Source of the DNA: Heliomicrobium modesticaldum Ice1
GTDB lineage: Bacteria; Bacillota; Desulfitobacteriia; Heliobacteriales; Heliobacteriaceae
Direction of reading: 5' to 3'
Assembly (NCBI RefSeq): GCF_000019165.1
Contig: NC_010337.2
Span: 599,501 to 663,500, forward strand
Length of the DNA stretch: 64,000 nt
The notes beneath the pieces were generated by a model. That model saw only the letters and a list, made by a program, of their open reading frames with translations, was not told where the DNA came from and ran no database searches. Shown here piece by piece: positions 17,749 through 27,033 of the stretch. Made by a program: the position numbers and the translations under genes. The stretch's first letter is position 1, and each line of letters opens with the position of its first letter.

Positions 17749-19806
17749 TTATCGGTCGAGGCGAAACTGTTTCGCTTTTTCTCGCAGCGCTTGAGAGGAC
17801 TGGCTGAGATGGCCGCTGCGTTCGGCCATTTCCTCGGCCACAGCCGCCTGCTCCTGCGTAGAGGCGGCCAGCTGTTGCGAAAGGGCGGAAAATTCGCCGG
17901 CCACCCCTTCGATCACCTCGGCCGATGCATTCATCGCTTTCACAGAGGCGGCGATCATCTTGACAGCCTCCTGCATCTGACGAACGCTGCCCTCTGTACG
18001 CATGGCCGAACCGATGACCTGCTCCAACGCGGCGGCCCCTTGTCGGATCAGGCCTACCTGCTCACCGATCGATGTCACTTGGGCGTTCATCATATCGACC
18101 ATGCCCGAGGTCTCCTGCTGCATCTTGCTGACAAGGCTCGTGATTTGAGCCGCTGCCCGGGCTGATTCCTCGGCCAGCTTGCGCACCTCATCGGCGACGA
18201 TGTGAAAGCCGCGCCCATGCTCGCCGGCTCGCGCCGCTTCAATGGCAGCGTTCAAGGCGAGCAGGTTCGTCTGCTCGGCGATACCGGTGATGGAGGTGGT
18301 GATCGCCCCGATCTCCTCGGAAAGCCCGTTGAGCCGGCGAATCGCCGCCGTGCTGGCGTCGACAGACTGACTGACGCCCTGGAGGTGCTGAGATGCTTTT
18401 TCAATGGTGTCGTGGCACCGGGTTGCCGCCGCCGTCGATTGACGGGCGTCCTGGGCCAGGGCGTGCGACGCCGCCTCGCCCTCATGGACGTGCAATTCGC
18501 TCACTTGCACATGGTCGCGAAAACGAGCGACCTCTGCCACCTGCTTGCCGGCGCCTTCTGCCAACCCTCCGACGGCTTCGGCGATCTGTGTCGCCGCCTC
18601 ACCCACCTGGTTGGCTGATTCGGCCAGGTGAGCGGACGATTCATCTAATTGTTTCGACTCTGCCAGCACCTGGCTGACGATGCCGCGCAGGTTGACGGTC
18701 ATCGTGGCAAAAGACTGGGCCAACTGGCCAAACTCGTCTTGAGATACAACCTCCTTTTCCGTCACTGACAAGTCACCCTGGGCGACGCGCTCCGCCTGTT
18801 CTTTCAGATGCCGCAGCGGACGGGCCACGCGGCGCTCGATCAGCAGAACCATCAGTAGGGCAAAGAGGGCGACAGCCAGCAGAAAAATGGATAGGTTCGT
18901 CCAGAGCAGCCTTTTCGCCGGCGCAGCTACCTCCGCTTCCGGAATGGCGGCCACAAGCTTCATCCCCGTGTTGCCGATCGGCACAAAAAGGGCATGCTGG
19001 GCCACCCCGTTCATCGTCAGATGAGCCAGCCCGACTTCTTTGGCTTCCACGATCTGTCTGCCAAACTGCTGCATCTGGGGATCCTGCTCATCGAGGATCT
19101 TCGTTCTCAGGTTCTTGCTCTCATCGGGGTGGGCCAGGTAAAAACCTTGTCGGGTTACGATAAAGGCTCGGCCTTCCTGGCCGACGCGGATCTGCCGCAC
19201 CCTGTCGGTCAGTTCCTTCAAGCCAATGTCGACTGTCGACACCCCGATCCGCTTCCCTGCCAGAGAGATGGGATGGCTGGCGGTGAGCATGGGAACACCT
19301 GTGACCGTATCCACATAGGGCTCGCTCCAGACGACGCCGCCGGGACTGGTCAAGCCGTTTTTATACCAGTCGTATTGAAAATAGTCGTACTCGGCGTTGC
19401 TGTATTCCCAGGTCAGTTTGATCTCATCGCCCGCCTTATAAAGGTAAGGACCGCAGTAGTTGCCTTTCTCCGGATAGACGCCCGGTTCCAGCCAAAATCC
19501 GGCGCCAACACTCATGGGCAGGCTCTTTAGGTGTTCCCGCGTCATGCGCAACAGGTCCTCACTATGTTGCGGCCCTAATGCGCCCACATCGTTGGCGATG
19601 GTTTGGCTCATGGTGCCGGTGATGGCGATCTGCGACTCCAACCGGGCCGCCTCCATCTCCGCCTGCAAACGCATGCGTGACAGGGCCGACGCATCGACGT
19701 TATCCTTGGTGTACAAGAAACTGACAACAGTTTGAACGGCAAAAATCGCCACGGTAAGCAGGAGGGTAAACCCCACTAGCAATGCCTTGATGCTTTTCAT
19801 CGCCAC
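17749..19806 (-). CDS. Methyl-accepting chemotaxis protein
   Basis: This transmembrane chemoreceptor has 685 residues. There is an N-terminal membrane segment (about residues 9-32) and an extracellular double-Cache sensor ([32 protein letters not shown] and [16 protein letters not shown] are typical). The second membrane segment is at about residues 300-320. A HAMP domain follows ([24 protein letters not shown]), then a long signalling domain with the conserved hairpin tip [20 protein letters not shown] and [22 protein letters not shown]. The ligand may be an amino acid or organic acid, as is common for dCache; the sequence does not settle it. No other chemotaxis gene is nearby. Confidence 0.95.
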   Translation of the reverse strand: MAMKSIKALLVGFTLLLTVAIFAVQTVVSFLYTKDNVDASALSRMRLQAEMEAARLESQIAITGTMSQTIANDVGALGPQHSEDLLRMTREHLKSLPMSVGAGFWLEPGVYPEKGNYCGPYLYKAGDEIKLTWEYSNAEYDYFQYDWYKNGLTSPGGVVWSEPYVDTVTGVPMLTASHPISLAGKRIGVSTVDIGLKELTDRVRQIRVGQEGRAFIVTRQGFYLAHPDESKNLRTKILDEQDPQMQQFGRQIVEAKEVGLAHLTMNGVAQHALFVPIGNTGMKLVAAIPEAEVAAPAKRLLWTNLSIFLLAVALFALLMVLLIERRVARPLRHLKEQAERVAQGDLSVTEKEVVSQDEFGQLAQSFATMTVNLRGIVSQVLAESKQLDESSAHLAESANQVGEAATQIAEAVGGLAEGAGKQVAEVARFRDHVQVSELHVHEGEAASHALAQDARQSTAAATRCHDTIEKASQHLQGVSQSVDASTAAIRRLNGLSEEIGAITTSITGIAEQTNLLALNAAIEAARAGEHGRGFHIVADEVRKLAEESARAAAQITSLVSKMQQETSGMVDMMNAQVTSIGEQVGLIRQGAAALEQVIGSAMRTEGSVRQMQEAVKMIAASVKAMNASAEVIEGVAGEFSALSQQLAASTQEQAAVAEEMAERSGHLSQSSQALREKAKQFRLDR

Positions 19807-20031
19807 TCGCCCTTTCCTTTCGTTAACGCTGTTGTGAGCGCTTTTGTGAATGCTATTGCAATTACGACATCGGGCATGAAATTTCCTTTTTTCAATCGAA
19901 GGACGCAGAAAAGCTTAAAAATTCGATAGCGCATTTAATATGTATTTTAATTTATTCAACTTGTTATTTGGAAAAATAAAGCTTTCACGAGATCGGTTCA
20001 CAGGCGATGAGCAAAAGGGCTTTTCATAAAC
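19807..20031. other. Promoter region of the chemoreceptor gene
   Basis: AT-rich sequence upstream of the chemoreceptor start, ending at the terminator of the double-cubane operon. I see no gene and cannot name a definite promoter. Confidence 0.4.
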
Positions 20032-20079
20032 AAAACCGCAATCCCTCCCAACAGCGGTTGGAAAGGAAATTGCGGTTTT
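20032..20079 (-). terminator. Terminator of the double-cubane operon
   Basis: On the minus strand AAAACCGCAAT and ATTGCGGTTTT form a perfect 11-base stem around a 26-base loop, followed by GTTT. It lies about 20 bases after the gene stop. Confidence 0.8.
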
Positions 20080-20097
20080 GCTATCCTCTCGGCGCCG

Positions 20098-21267
20098 TTA
20101 CACCCCGCCGAGCATCTCCAGATAGGCCTGTACCCGCGTGCGGATCTGCTGGCTGTCGCCTTCCGAGTAATCCGTCTCGATGTGCAGGACAGGGATCTCC
20201 CGATGCTCCCGCAGGTAGTCACGGACGATTCGGGCCTCCACGTTGTAAGTGTGGCAACCCTGCCAGGTGATGTCCACGACGCCATCGGCCTTGTACTCGT
20301 CGACGAGGCGAAGGAGCAATTCGAGGCGGTCTGTATTGGGGCTCATGCAGGAACAGGGGGTGGCCAGGTACTTGTCACCGATCGCTTCCATCGGCGGCTT
20401 CATCTCATCGACGGTGACGAGAAACTGTTTCATGCCGGCGCAGTTTTCCAGGAAGACGACAGCAGCCCCTGATTCTTCGATGATGCGGATGACCTTCTCG
20501 GTGCCCACGCCGGTAGGGACGCCGGTGACGATGATGCGCTTGGCCCCTTTGGCGGCGGCGCCGACGCCTCGGGCGATCCGCTCATCCAGTTCGGCCATCA
20601 GTTCCTCCACCTGCTCGGCAAAGGCGGCCCGATCGAAGCAGAAGTTTCTCGACCAGAGCACCTTCAGCATGTCTTGGCCGGAGAGCGGAACCGGGTCGTG
20701 CTTGAGGTAACCGGCGAGACGCTGCATGAGCCGGCGCTCGGCGTTCAGTTCTTTGATGGCATCCGCCAGGGCCTCATCGGTGATGGTCGTCTGGAAGAAT
20801 TCCTCCAGGGCGCCTTTGGCCCGCTCCATCTCAGCCATCCAGTAGCTGCGGTCGGCCTCGCTCTGGCTCCCTGCCGGGAGGCTCATCACATGCATGGGCT
20901 TGAATTTGCCCATCAGTTCGAACATCTTCTTCTTGCCGTCACAGGTCGTCTCGCCCATGACCAGATCCGAGTGGAGGAAAAAGGGGCACTTGTCGGTGAT
21001 GGCGAAACCGTAGGAAGACTTGATCAGGGGGCAGAAGTTTCGCGGCAACACCTTTTCACCTTCAGCGATGGGTTCCTCCTTGGTAGCGCAGAGGGCCACC
21101 GGCACGGCACCGGCCGCGATGGCCAACTCCTGAGGCGCAAAAACACAGTAGTGTCCCATCACTTTTTTCCCTTTTTCTTTTTCCGCCATGATAGAACCGG
21201 CCGCCTTCGGGATGGCGACGTCGAAAAAGGCCATGGCATAGGGACGTTCTTCGGCGATAATGGACAT
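20098..21267 (-). CDS. Double-cubane-cluster protein (HgdB-like 2-hydroxyacyl-CoA dehydratase family)
   Basis: The 389-residue protein belongs to the dehydratase D/BadF-associated family. Seen here: MGHYCVFAPQELAIAAGAVP, CPLIKSSYGF, the GETTCDGKKKMFELM motif and TPCSCMSPNTDR. The spaced cysteines would bind the cluster. There is only one such subunit, not the two of a true dehydratase, and its partner is an ATPase activator. This pairing matches the double-cubane [8Fe-9S] proteins, which reduce small substrates at low potential. The physiological substrate is unknown. The start is the ATG at 21267, eight bases after AAGGAG; upstream ATGs are too close to or inside this site. Confidence 0.85.
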   Translation of the reverse strand: MSIIAEERPYAMAFFDVAIPKAAGSIMAEKEKGKKVMGHYCVFAPQELAIAAGAVPVALCATKEEPIAEGEKVLPRNFCPLIKSSYGFAITDKCPFFLHSDLVMGETTCDGKKKMFELMGKFKPMHVMSLPAGSQSEADRSYWMAEMERAKGALEEFFQTTITDEALADAIKELNAERRLMQRLAGYLKHDPVPLSGQDMLKVLWSRNFCFDRAAFAEQVEELMAELDERIARGVGAAAKGAKRIIVTGVPTGVGTEKVIRIIEESGAAVVFLENCAGMKQFLVTVDEMKPPMEAIGDKYLATPCSCMSPNTDRLELLLRLVDEYKADGVVDITWQGCHTYNVEARIVRDYLREHREIPVLHIETDYSEGDSQQIRTRVQAYLEMLGGV

Positions 21268-21327
21268 TTCCATCTCTCCTTCTTTTGCGGCGTTCATGCG
21301 TATATAAAAAAAAACTTTCCGCTGACT

Positions 21328-22194
21328 TCAGCTGCTTTCCGATGGTGTTCGGCCTGCCGCCTTTTCCCGGGCGATCAAGGCAGCGCCGATGGCGCCAGCG
21401 AAGGGCGACTGTTCCGCCACTCCCACGGGGCAACCCAACTCCTTTTCCAGGGCTGCGCGGACAGCGGCATTGCGGGCCACGCCGCCCGTAAAGAGGACCG
21501 GTCCCGTTGCGCCGAGGCGGGCCACCATGGCAGATACCCTGCGGGCCACCGACTGGTGCAGCCCGGCGATGATCGCGCGCCGGTCTATGCCCTGGTTGAG
21601 CAGCCCGATCACCTCCGATTCGGCGAAGACGGTGCACATAGCGTTGATCGGCTGGGGCTGGACAGTCACGCTCTCCGGTTGGCAAGCGCCCATTTCGGCT
21701 ACCTCCATCCCCAGGGCATGGGCCATGACGGCCAAAAAGCGCCCCGTTCCGGCGGCGCATTTGTCATTCATGACAAAATCAATGACACGGCCGGTAGAGC
21801 TGACGAGAATCCCTTTGGCATCCTGACCGCCGATGTCGATGACCAGCTGCACGTCGGGGCGGAGGTGCACCGCTCCCCGGGCATGACAGGCGATCTCTGT
21901 CACCGCCGAATCGAGAAAAGGCAGATTGACCCGCCCGTAGCCGGTGCCGCAGATATAGGCCAATTCCTCTTTTGTTCTTTCCCACTCGGCCAATGCCTCT
22001 CGGAGCAGTTCCCGGGCCGTCTCGCCGGGGCTCCAACCGGAGGGACGCTGCCAAAAGCCAAAGCGATTTTCGTCGTAGAGAACCAATTTGACTGCCGTCG
22101 ATCCGGCGTCAATGCCGGCCACGAAGGGCGCGGCGGATCTCTGCAAGGTCGCCGGCGTGGCGCTTATGCCTTTGCTGTCCAAAGTAAAAACCAC
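21328..22194 (-). CDS. ATP-dependent reductase/activator of the double-cubane protein (HgdC/BadF type)
   Basis: This is the electron-donating ATPase for the protein encoded downstream. The ASKHA fold is visible: the phosphate-1 motif AGIDAGSTAVKLVLYD (about residue 28), GTGYGRVNLPF, the cluster-ligand motif NDKCAAGTGRFLAVMA, and the adenosine motif LFTGGVARNAAVRAALEKELG. The cysteine in CAAGTGRF and one near FAESEV/ICGTGYG-type positions fit the Fe-S cluster at the dimer interface. The 288-residue length is normal. A GTG start at 22194 is used; its ribosome binding site is weak. It is the first gene of a two-gene operon. Confidence 0.88.
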   Translation of the reverse strand: MVFTLDSKGISATPATLQRSAAPFVAGIDAGSTAVKLVLYDENRFGFWQRPSGWSPGETARELLREALAEWERTKEELAYICGTGYGRVNLPFLDSAVTEIACHARGAVHLRPDVQLVIDIGGQDAKGILVSSTGRVIDFVMNDKCAAGTGRFLAVMAHALGMEVAEMGACQPESVTVQPQPINAMCTVFAESEVIGLLNQGIDRRAIIAGLHQSVARRVSAMVARLGATGPVLFTGGVARNAAVRAALEKELGCPVGVAEQSPFAGAIGAALIAREKAAGRTPSESS

Positions 22195-22387
22195 CTATAT
22201 TCAGGATTTTTCACAGAAAAAACGTTCAACAGCTCGCAGCGATGTAACTTCTCAGTAAAGACAGTCATTCGACTTTCAGCAACGTCTTTCCTGTAGAGAC
22301 AAGTGAAAAAATGTGTAAAGTCGCCGCGTCTAAAGCGAAGCATCTGTGCATAGAGATTACCGTAGGGTTTTCTCCCTAATATTTTCC

Positions 22388-22419
22388 AAAAGGTCTTGCC
22401 TCTTCGCAAGGCCTTTTTT
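22388..22419 (+). terminator. Terminator-like hairpin just before the VanW gene
   Basis: AAGGTCTTGC and GCAAGGCCTT form a stem with a six-base loop CTCTTC, followed by a run of T. It lies directly before the GGAGGT of the next gene and downstream of nothing on this strand, so it may be an attenuator for the VanW gene or stop minus-strand transcripts. Confidence 0.6.
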
Positions 22420-22437
22420 GACGGAGGTCGATGTGCC

Positions 22438-23304
22438 TTGAACCTGATCGCGCGCCGGGCAGCCCTCTGTGCAGCCATGGTAGCCGGCGCCCTCACCCTG
22501 CAGGGACTTCAGTCTGCCACCTTGACCGGAACAGAGGCCTGCGCACCGGCAGATTCGACAGCGCAGGCGCAACCGCAGTGGCAGCCGCAGCCAGCGGTGA
22601 AGACGCCGAAGGCCGGCACGATCACCTTCCTCATCGGGAAAGAGCGCTTCACCTTCGTACCCGGTCAAGGCGCCGATTACCTGGAGCCAGGCAAATGGTC
22701 CTACCTCCCCACCCTGGATCTAGAAACGGCAAGGCAAACGGCTGTCCTTTTCGCTGATGCCTTGCCGAAAGACCTTCGACTCCGCGACGGCGGACTGGAC
22801 AGGATCACCTCGGCGATCCTGGAGGGAGAAGACGCCACCGTCGCTGTCCCCTCCTGGGTCATCGCCGCCGAGATCGTTATCCCGCTCACTTACGTGAGCT
22901 ACAACGGGGGACGCAACGCTTCGACGGCCTTGGATTATCTGGACGGCTATGTGCTGAAAGCCAATGAAACCTTCTCCTTCAATGAGGTCGTCGGACCCCG
23001 ATCAGCCGAGCGCGGCTTTATCACAGGCATGTCGCTGATCGATAACCGCTTCGTCCAAGAACAAGGCGGCGGCATCTGTTTCGCCTCCACCATCGTTCAC
23101 CAGGCGGTCTCGAGAACGGATGTGGAGATCGTGGAGCAAAACCACCACTCCCGCCCCGTCGCCTATGTGCCGCGCGGCGGAGACGCCACTGTCTACTACG
23201 GGGAACTGGACTACCGCTTCCGCAACGGTGACGCGCTGTTGGCCTTTGAAAAGTTGCAGCGGCCCAACGGGCTGGGGCTCCGTTTGTGGAAATCGATGCA
23301 TTGA
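22438..23304 (+). CDS. VanW-like exported protein
   Basis: The VanW domain is in the last two thirds: LKANETFSFNEVVGPRSAERGF (about residue 180) and QGGGICFASTIVHQAV are its hallmarks. The N-terminus from TTG 22438 reads MNLIARRAALCAAMVAG and is a good signal peptide, so the protein is exported. I chose this TTG because GGAGGT precedes it by about ten bases; the longer frame from 22396 would have to start inside the terminator hairpin. VanW proteins are linked to the cell envelope and spores, but their activity is unknown. The neighbours give no further hint. Confidence 0.8.
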   Translation: MNLIARRAALCAAMVAGALTLQGLQSATLTGTEACAPADSTAQAQPQWQPQPAVKTPKAGTITFLIGKERFTFVPGQGADYLEPGKWSYLPTLDLETARQTAVLFADALPKDLRLRDGGLDRITSAILEGEDATVAVPSWVIAAEIVIPLTYVSYNGGRNASTALDYLDGYVLKANETFSFNEVVGPRSAERGFITGMSLIDNRFVQEQGGGICFASTIVHQAVSRTDVEIVEQNHHSRPVAYVPRGGDATVYYGELDYRFRNGDALLAFEKLQRPNGLGLRLWKSMH

Positions 23305-23766
23305 CGCGACCGATTGTCCTATCCCGATTTCCGGGGGAATGCGGCGAGCCTTATTCTCAGCTTGTCTGTGACCTCCTGTCACTGCGATTTCCAGCATGGG
23401 GACGGTGAGCCGTTAAAGTCGGTGCCCTGTGCTGCCCATAACGATGAAGGAGACGAATCCATTCCAAGGTAATCTAAAGCACACTGTTTCAAATCTTCTG
23501 AATTACTGGCTTCAGGATATGTCTGAAAAGATTTTGTAACATGCCATCTTGAGCGCCCCGTGGCGGGGCATGTTTGTCTCTAATTGTTTACGCTGGCCTA
23601 AAATGCCCAAAAGCTGCTGGGATTGCCTGACCGAGAGTTGCTGGATATAATGACCGTAACCAATCAAATAGAAAGGAAAAGACGCCCCTGTTTGGGTACT
23701 ACCGGCAAGTAGCACCAAGGGCGTCCACCACAAAAAGCATGATAATTGTAGCAGATTTTACGTTAG
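23305..23766. other. Intergenic region holding the left end of a transposon
   Basis: No convincing gene. It holds a G+C hairpin (GCCCC/GGGGC near 23553-23567) and a second imperfect hairpin (GACGCCC near 23680 with GGGCGTC near 23722). TGTCTGAAA at 23520 resembles, in inverted form, TGTCCGAAA ending at 26735, and may be the left transposon end. Confidence 0.4.
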
Positions 23767-24288
23767 TTGAACACCCCGAAACGGGTGTTTTTTGTAAGGA
23801 GCGCGGAGCAGATTCCCTGTCCCTGTTGTAATGGAGCACTGAACGGGATCGGAAGCCGTCGAAGGAAGTGCTATCAAGACACGGGAGAACGCATCACCTT
23901 GATTATCCGGCGGTGTCGATGCGCTGTATGCAAGCGGATTCATCATGAGCTTCCAGACATCCTGGTTCCGTACAAACGATACAGTAGCAAGAGCATCGAA
24001 ACGGTGATTACCGGAGGTGCGGCGTTGACCGTACCGGCAGACGAATCCACCCTTGTCCGGTGGCGAGGATGGTTTCTGGAGATGGTCAATCACTTTTTGG
24101 GATGCCTGCTGTCCATTGCGAAGCGGTTTGGACATGCTTCTGCGGAAGAACGATCCGGCCTTCCCGAGTCCGCGCTCCAACGGATCTGGCGGTATGTGGG
24201 CGACGCCTGCGGTTGGCTGGCCAGGGTTGTCCGGCCGGTGGCGAATTCAAATCTTTGGAGACATACCTGTTTTGCATTCCTGTCCTGA
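23767..24288 (+). CDS. DUF6431-like zinc-ribbon protein
   Basis: The 173-residue protein begins with a zinc-binding region: CPCC near residue 18, then CYQDTGERITLIIRRCRCAVC. A conserved block follows, KRIHHELPDILVPYKRYS, then a region that may be a helix-turn-helix. I believe it matches DUF6431, a small family often found beside transposases with ExeA-type partners; this is from memory. It probably helps transposon end recognition or target choice. The start is uncertain: the TTG at 23767 lacks a good ribosome binding site. It ends 51 bases before the transposase gene. Confidence 0.6.
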   Translation: MNTPKRVFFVRSAEQIPCPCCNGALNGIGSRRRKCYQDTGERITLIIRRCRCAVCKRIHHELPDILVPYKRYSSKSIETVITGGAALTVPADESTLVRWRGWFLEMVNHFLGCLLSIAKRFGHASAEERSGLPESALQRIWRYVGDACGWLARVVRPVANSNLWRHTCFAFLS

Positions 24289-24339
24289 CAGACCAGCGGT
24301 ACACTCATGTTGAATCGACAAGACCAGGGGAGGTTCAAC

Positions 24340-25695
24340 ATGAAAGACGCGAGGAAAGCCGAGGATATCGCTTCGCAGCGGGTGCAGTTGCTCTCTCCGC
24401 TGCTGGCGGAGGGATTGGATGCGGCCCGAGCCCGCCTCATGAAACAGCAAATCTGTGAACAGGCAGGGATCTCGGAGCGCACCCTGCGCCGATACCTGTC
24501 CCAGTACAGAGAAAAGGGCTTCTCGGGACTCAAACCGAAGGGAAAGGGGCGGTCGCGCTCCGAAGAAGCGATCCCCCATGCCCTATTGGAAGAAGCCATT
24601 TTGTTGCGGCGAGAGGTTCCCCGGCGCAGCATCGCGCAGATCATCCAGATCCTTGAATGGGAAGGCAAGGCAGAGCCGGGCAAGCTCAAGCGAAGCACCC
24701 TGCAGGAGAAACTGGCCGAGCGCGGCTACAGCACCCGGCACATGCAGATGTACGCCAACACCGGTGTGGCGGCGCGGCGGTTCCAGCAAAAGCACCGCAA
24801 CCAGCTTTGGCATTCGGACATCAAATACGGCCCCTACCTGCCGATCGGCCCCGACGGGGCGAAGAAACAAGTCTACTTGGTCACCTTCTTCGATGACGCC
24901 ACCCGTTTCGTTCTGCATGGGCAGTTCTATCCGACCTTGGACCAGGTGATCGTGGAGGATTGTTTCCGCCAAGCCATCCTCAAGTATGGGGCGCCGGAAG
25001 CGGTGTTCTTTGACAATGGGAAACAGTACCGCACCAAATGGATGCATCGCGCCTGCGCCAAAATGGGCATCCGCTTGCTGTTTGCCAAGCCCTATTCGCC
25101 GGAGTCCACCGGCAAGGTGGAGCGCTTCAACCGAACGGTGGACGCCTTTTTGCAGGAAGCCGCCTTGGAGAAGCCCCACACATTGGACAGGCTCAATCAG
25201 CTCTTTTGGGTTTGGCTGGACGAATGTTACCAGAACAAGCCCCATTCGGCATTGGCGGGGAACGTCAGCCCGGACACGGCCTATCGCAGCGATAAAAAGG
25301 CGGTCAAATTCTTGGACCCCGATGTGGTCGCCAACGCCTTTCTTCACTGTGAATCACGCAAGGTGGACAAGTCCGGCTGCATTAGTTTCGAGGGAAGAAA
25401 GTATGAGGTGGGACTTTCCTTCATCGGTTGCACGGTCGATGTCATCTACGATCCGGCCGATATCGCCGAATTGACCATCGAATACGCCGACCATGCGCCG
25501 TGGAAAGCGCGGCAACTCGTCATCGGCGAGCGCACTGGCCCAAGACCGAAACTGCCGGAGCGCCTCAGTCCGCAGAGCGCCGATTCATCGCGGTTGCTCG
25601 CCGCGGCAACCCAACAAAAGGAACAACGAAAAGCGCGACAGGCCCCGGTTGTTTCCTACCGAACGGTGAGAAAGGAAGGGAACAACGGTGTTTGA
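24340..25695 (+). CDS. DDE transposase with integrase core (TniA/IS481-like)
   Basis: The 451-residue protein has an N-terminal winged or homeodomain-like HTH (EQAGISERTLRRYLSQYREKG, about residue 50) and a retroviral-type integrase core. The catalytic residues are the Asp in LWHSDIKYG, the Asp in VFFDNGKQYR, and the Glu in TGKVERFNRTVD. A Mu-type C-terminal domain is likely after residue 330 (SCISFEGRKYEVG). Start at the ATG at 24340, with GGGGAGG six bases before; the ATG at 24307 has none. It overlaps the next gene by eight bases, so the two are made together and probably act together, like TniA with TniB or IstA with IstB. Confidence 0.85.
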   Translation: MKDARKAEDIASQRVQLLSPLLAEGLDAARARLMKQQICEQAGISERTLRRYLSQYREKGFSGLKPKGKGRSRSEEAIPHALLEEAILLRREVPRRSIAQIIQILEWEGKAEPGKLKRSTLQEKLAERGYSTRHMQMYANTGVAARRFQQKHRNQLWHSDIKYGPYLPIGPDGAKKQVYLVTFFDDATRFVLHGQFYPTLDQVIVEDCFRQAILKYGAPEAVFFDNGKQYRTKWMHRACAKMGIRLLFAKPYSPESTGKVERFNRTVDAFLQEAALEKPHTLDRLNQLFWVWLDECYQNKPHSALAGNVSPDTAYRSDKKAVKFLDPDVVANAFLHCESRKVDKSGCISFEGRKYEVGLSFIGCTVDVIYDPADIAELTIEYADHAPWKARQLVIGERTGPRPKLPERLSPQSADSSRLLAAATQQKEQRKARQAPVVSYRTVRKEGNNGV

Positions 25696-26488
25696 ATCCT
25701 TTTATGGCTTCACCCAAACGCCCTTTGCGCGGGACATTCCGACGGAGCAACTGTACTCTTCGATCATGCTGGAAGAGACCTTGGGACGACTCGAGTATGC
25801 AGCCAGCCGCCAACTGTTCGCCGTCGTGACAGGCGACTGCGGCACCGGCAAGACCACCACCATTCGCCGATTCAAGGACATGCTCGATTCGGCGCGCTTT
25901 CACGTCATGTACCTGGCCGATTCCAAACTGACGCCCCGCCATTTCTACAAGGGCTTGCTCGAACAGTTGGGGGCGGAATCGAAGTTCTATCGCGGTGACG
26001 CCAAACGGCAACTTCACCGGGAAGTGGAACTGATGCGGGGGATCCACCGCTTGCAGATCGTGGTGATTGTCGACGAAGCCCACCTGCTGGACCGGGAGAT
26101 GCTCGAAGAAGTCCGCTTTCTCCTGAACTTCAAGATGGACGCCCAGAGCCCCATGGCGTTGATTCTCGTCGGGCAGAGCGAGTTGGAAGAAAAGCTGCAG
26201 CTCCAGGCCTATGCGGCAATCCGGCAACGGATCGATCTCCAGTGCCGGTTGATGCACTACGATCGGGCGCAAGTCGGGGAGTATGTAAAACGGCACCTTG
26301 CTTATGCCGGCGCCGTCCACGATATCTTTTCCGATGGGGCGATCTATGAGATTTATCGCTTCTCCAGCGGCGCCGCCCGCCTGATCAACAAGGTCTGCAC
26401 CCATTGCCTGCTCTATGGCGCACAAAACGGCCGCCGCATCATTGATGATCATATGGTAAAGCTGGTGGTCCAGGGAGAATTGAACTGA
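25688..26488 (+). CDS. ExeA/TniB-type AAA+ ATPase of the transposon
   Basis: The 266-residue protein is a AAA+ ATPase. The N-terminus FYGFTQTPFARDIP is typical of the ExeA group. Walker A is TGDCGTGKTTT (about residue 50), Walker B is IVVIVDEAHLL, and sensor 1 is LILVGQSELEEKL. A C-terminal lid follows with SSGAARLINKVC. Such proteins select target DNA and regulate the transposase. It starts at GTG 25688, overlapping the transposase stop. Despite the name it has nothing to do with secretion here. Confidence 0.9.
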   Translation: MFESFYGFTQTPFARDIPTEQLYSSIMLEETLGRLEYAASRQLFAVVTGDCGTGKTTTIRRFKDMLDSARFHVMYLADSKLTPRHFYKGLLEQLGAESKFYRGDAKRQLHREVELMRGIHRLQIVVIVDEAHLLDREMLEEVRFLLNFKMDAQSPMALILVGQSELEEKLQLQAYAAIRQRIDLQCRLMHYDRAQVGEYVKRHLAYAGAVHDIFSDGAIYEIYRFSSGAARLINKVCTHCLLYGAQNGRRIIDDHMVKLVVQGELN

Positions 26489-26573
26489 TTCTCCCTTTTT
26501 TCCTGCCCTGGTGTTCTCGCGAACGTGGCCCGAATCGCACACCCCGACGTCAACCGCCTAATGGATCGTCCTC

Positions 26574-26649
26574 CATACAGACTGGCGTCTGTCAAGGGAC
26601 GCCGAAGGCGGGGCGCAGCCCTTGCCCTTGACAGGCGACGGTCTGTATG
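26574..26649. ncRNA. Conserved long stem-loop at the transposon right end
   Basis: Arms of 25 bases (CATACAGACTGGCGTCTGTC and its partner ending at 26649) pair with only three mismatches. The loop has a small GCC-GAA-GGC hairpin of its own. The copy at 32266-32344 has the same architecture with base changes that largely keep pairing. It may be an RNA, a terminator or a transposon-end structure; I cannot tell which. Confidence 0.45.
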
Positions 26650-26801
26650 AGACCCTCCGAAAGGCGGTGACGGCGGGATCGCAGCATCGATCCGGTATGT
26701 GTTGCCTTGACAGTGAAGCCGTCAAGTTTCGGACAATTAACATCGTCTATTTCTGGACGTTATACCTTAGCTGTAACACGTCAATGAGGGTGAGCCGCTA
26801 C

Positions 26802-27033
26802 ACTTATCCAATCGCAATTTCAATGAAGTCTTTCTTAACAAGGCGCCCACGAGCGCCAATCCTGTTACCGGTGTAAGCCCTCATTCGATTGCTCGATAAT
26901 GAACTTCTTCATGGTCATGCATTCACCCCGTCGGTGAGTTTAAATCACTCCGATTAAACTCGTTTATCTCTATTATACGGGGAAATGCGCTGAATTTCGA
27001 CTATTTACTTCTTAGCGCTGTCACGGATTCAGG
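26802..27033 (-). mobile_element. IS1380 relic (terminal piece with transposase start)
   Basis: This 230-base piece matches the right end of the IS1380 copies (for example 39526-39759): the transposase start codon region, the upstream sequence and the terminal CACGGATTCAGG at 27033. The coding part is cut after about 40 codons at 26802. Several substitutions show that it is older than the tandem pair. The nearby 26650-26801 and 27034-27199 hold no gene. Confidence 0.85.

Larger units (their letters stand above)
23520..26735 (+). mobile_element. Three-gene transposon: DUF6431-like, DDE transposase and ExeA-type ATPase
   Basis: Three co-directed genes (23767-26488) are followed by a long structured hairpin. 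The ends are proposed from the short inverted match TGTCYGAAA at 23520 and 26735; I could not find a target duplication, so the limits are tentative. A second, diverged piece of the same type of right end lies inverted at 32206-32385, which supports the idea that the hairpin belongs to the element. Beyond the right end lies a relic of IS1380. Confidence 0.55.

Noticed and set aside
23305-23510. Possible cobalamin-type or other riboswitch after the VanW gene
   Set aside because: Some G+C-rich pairing is visible, but I could not match the conserved core of any riboswitch class, and no downstream gene would need it.
25688-26488. Secretion protein ExeA
   Set aside because: The resemblance is to the AAA+ part only. 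It overlaps a transposase gene and is far from any secretion genes, so it is the transposon's ATPase.
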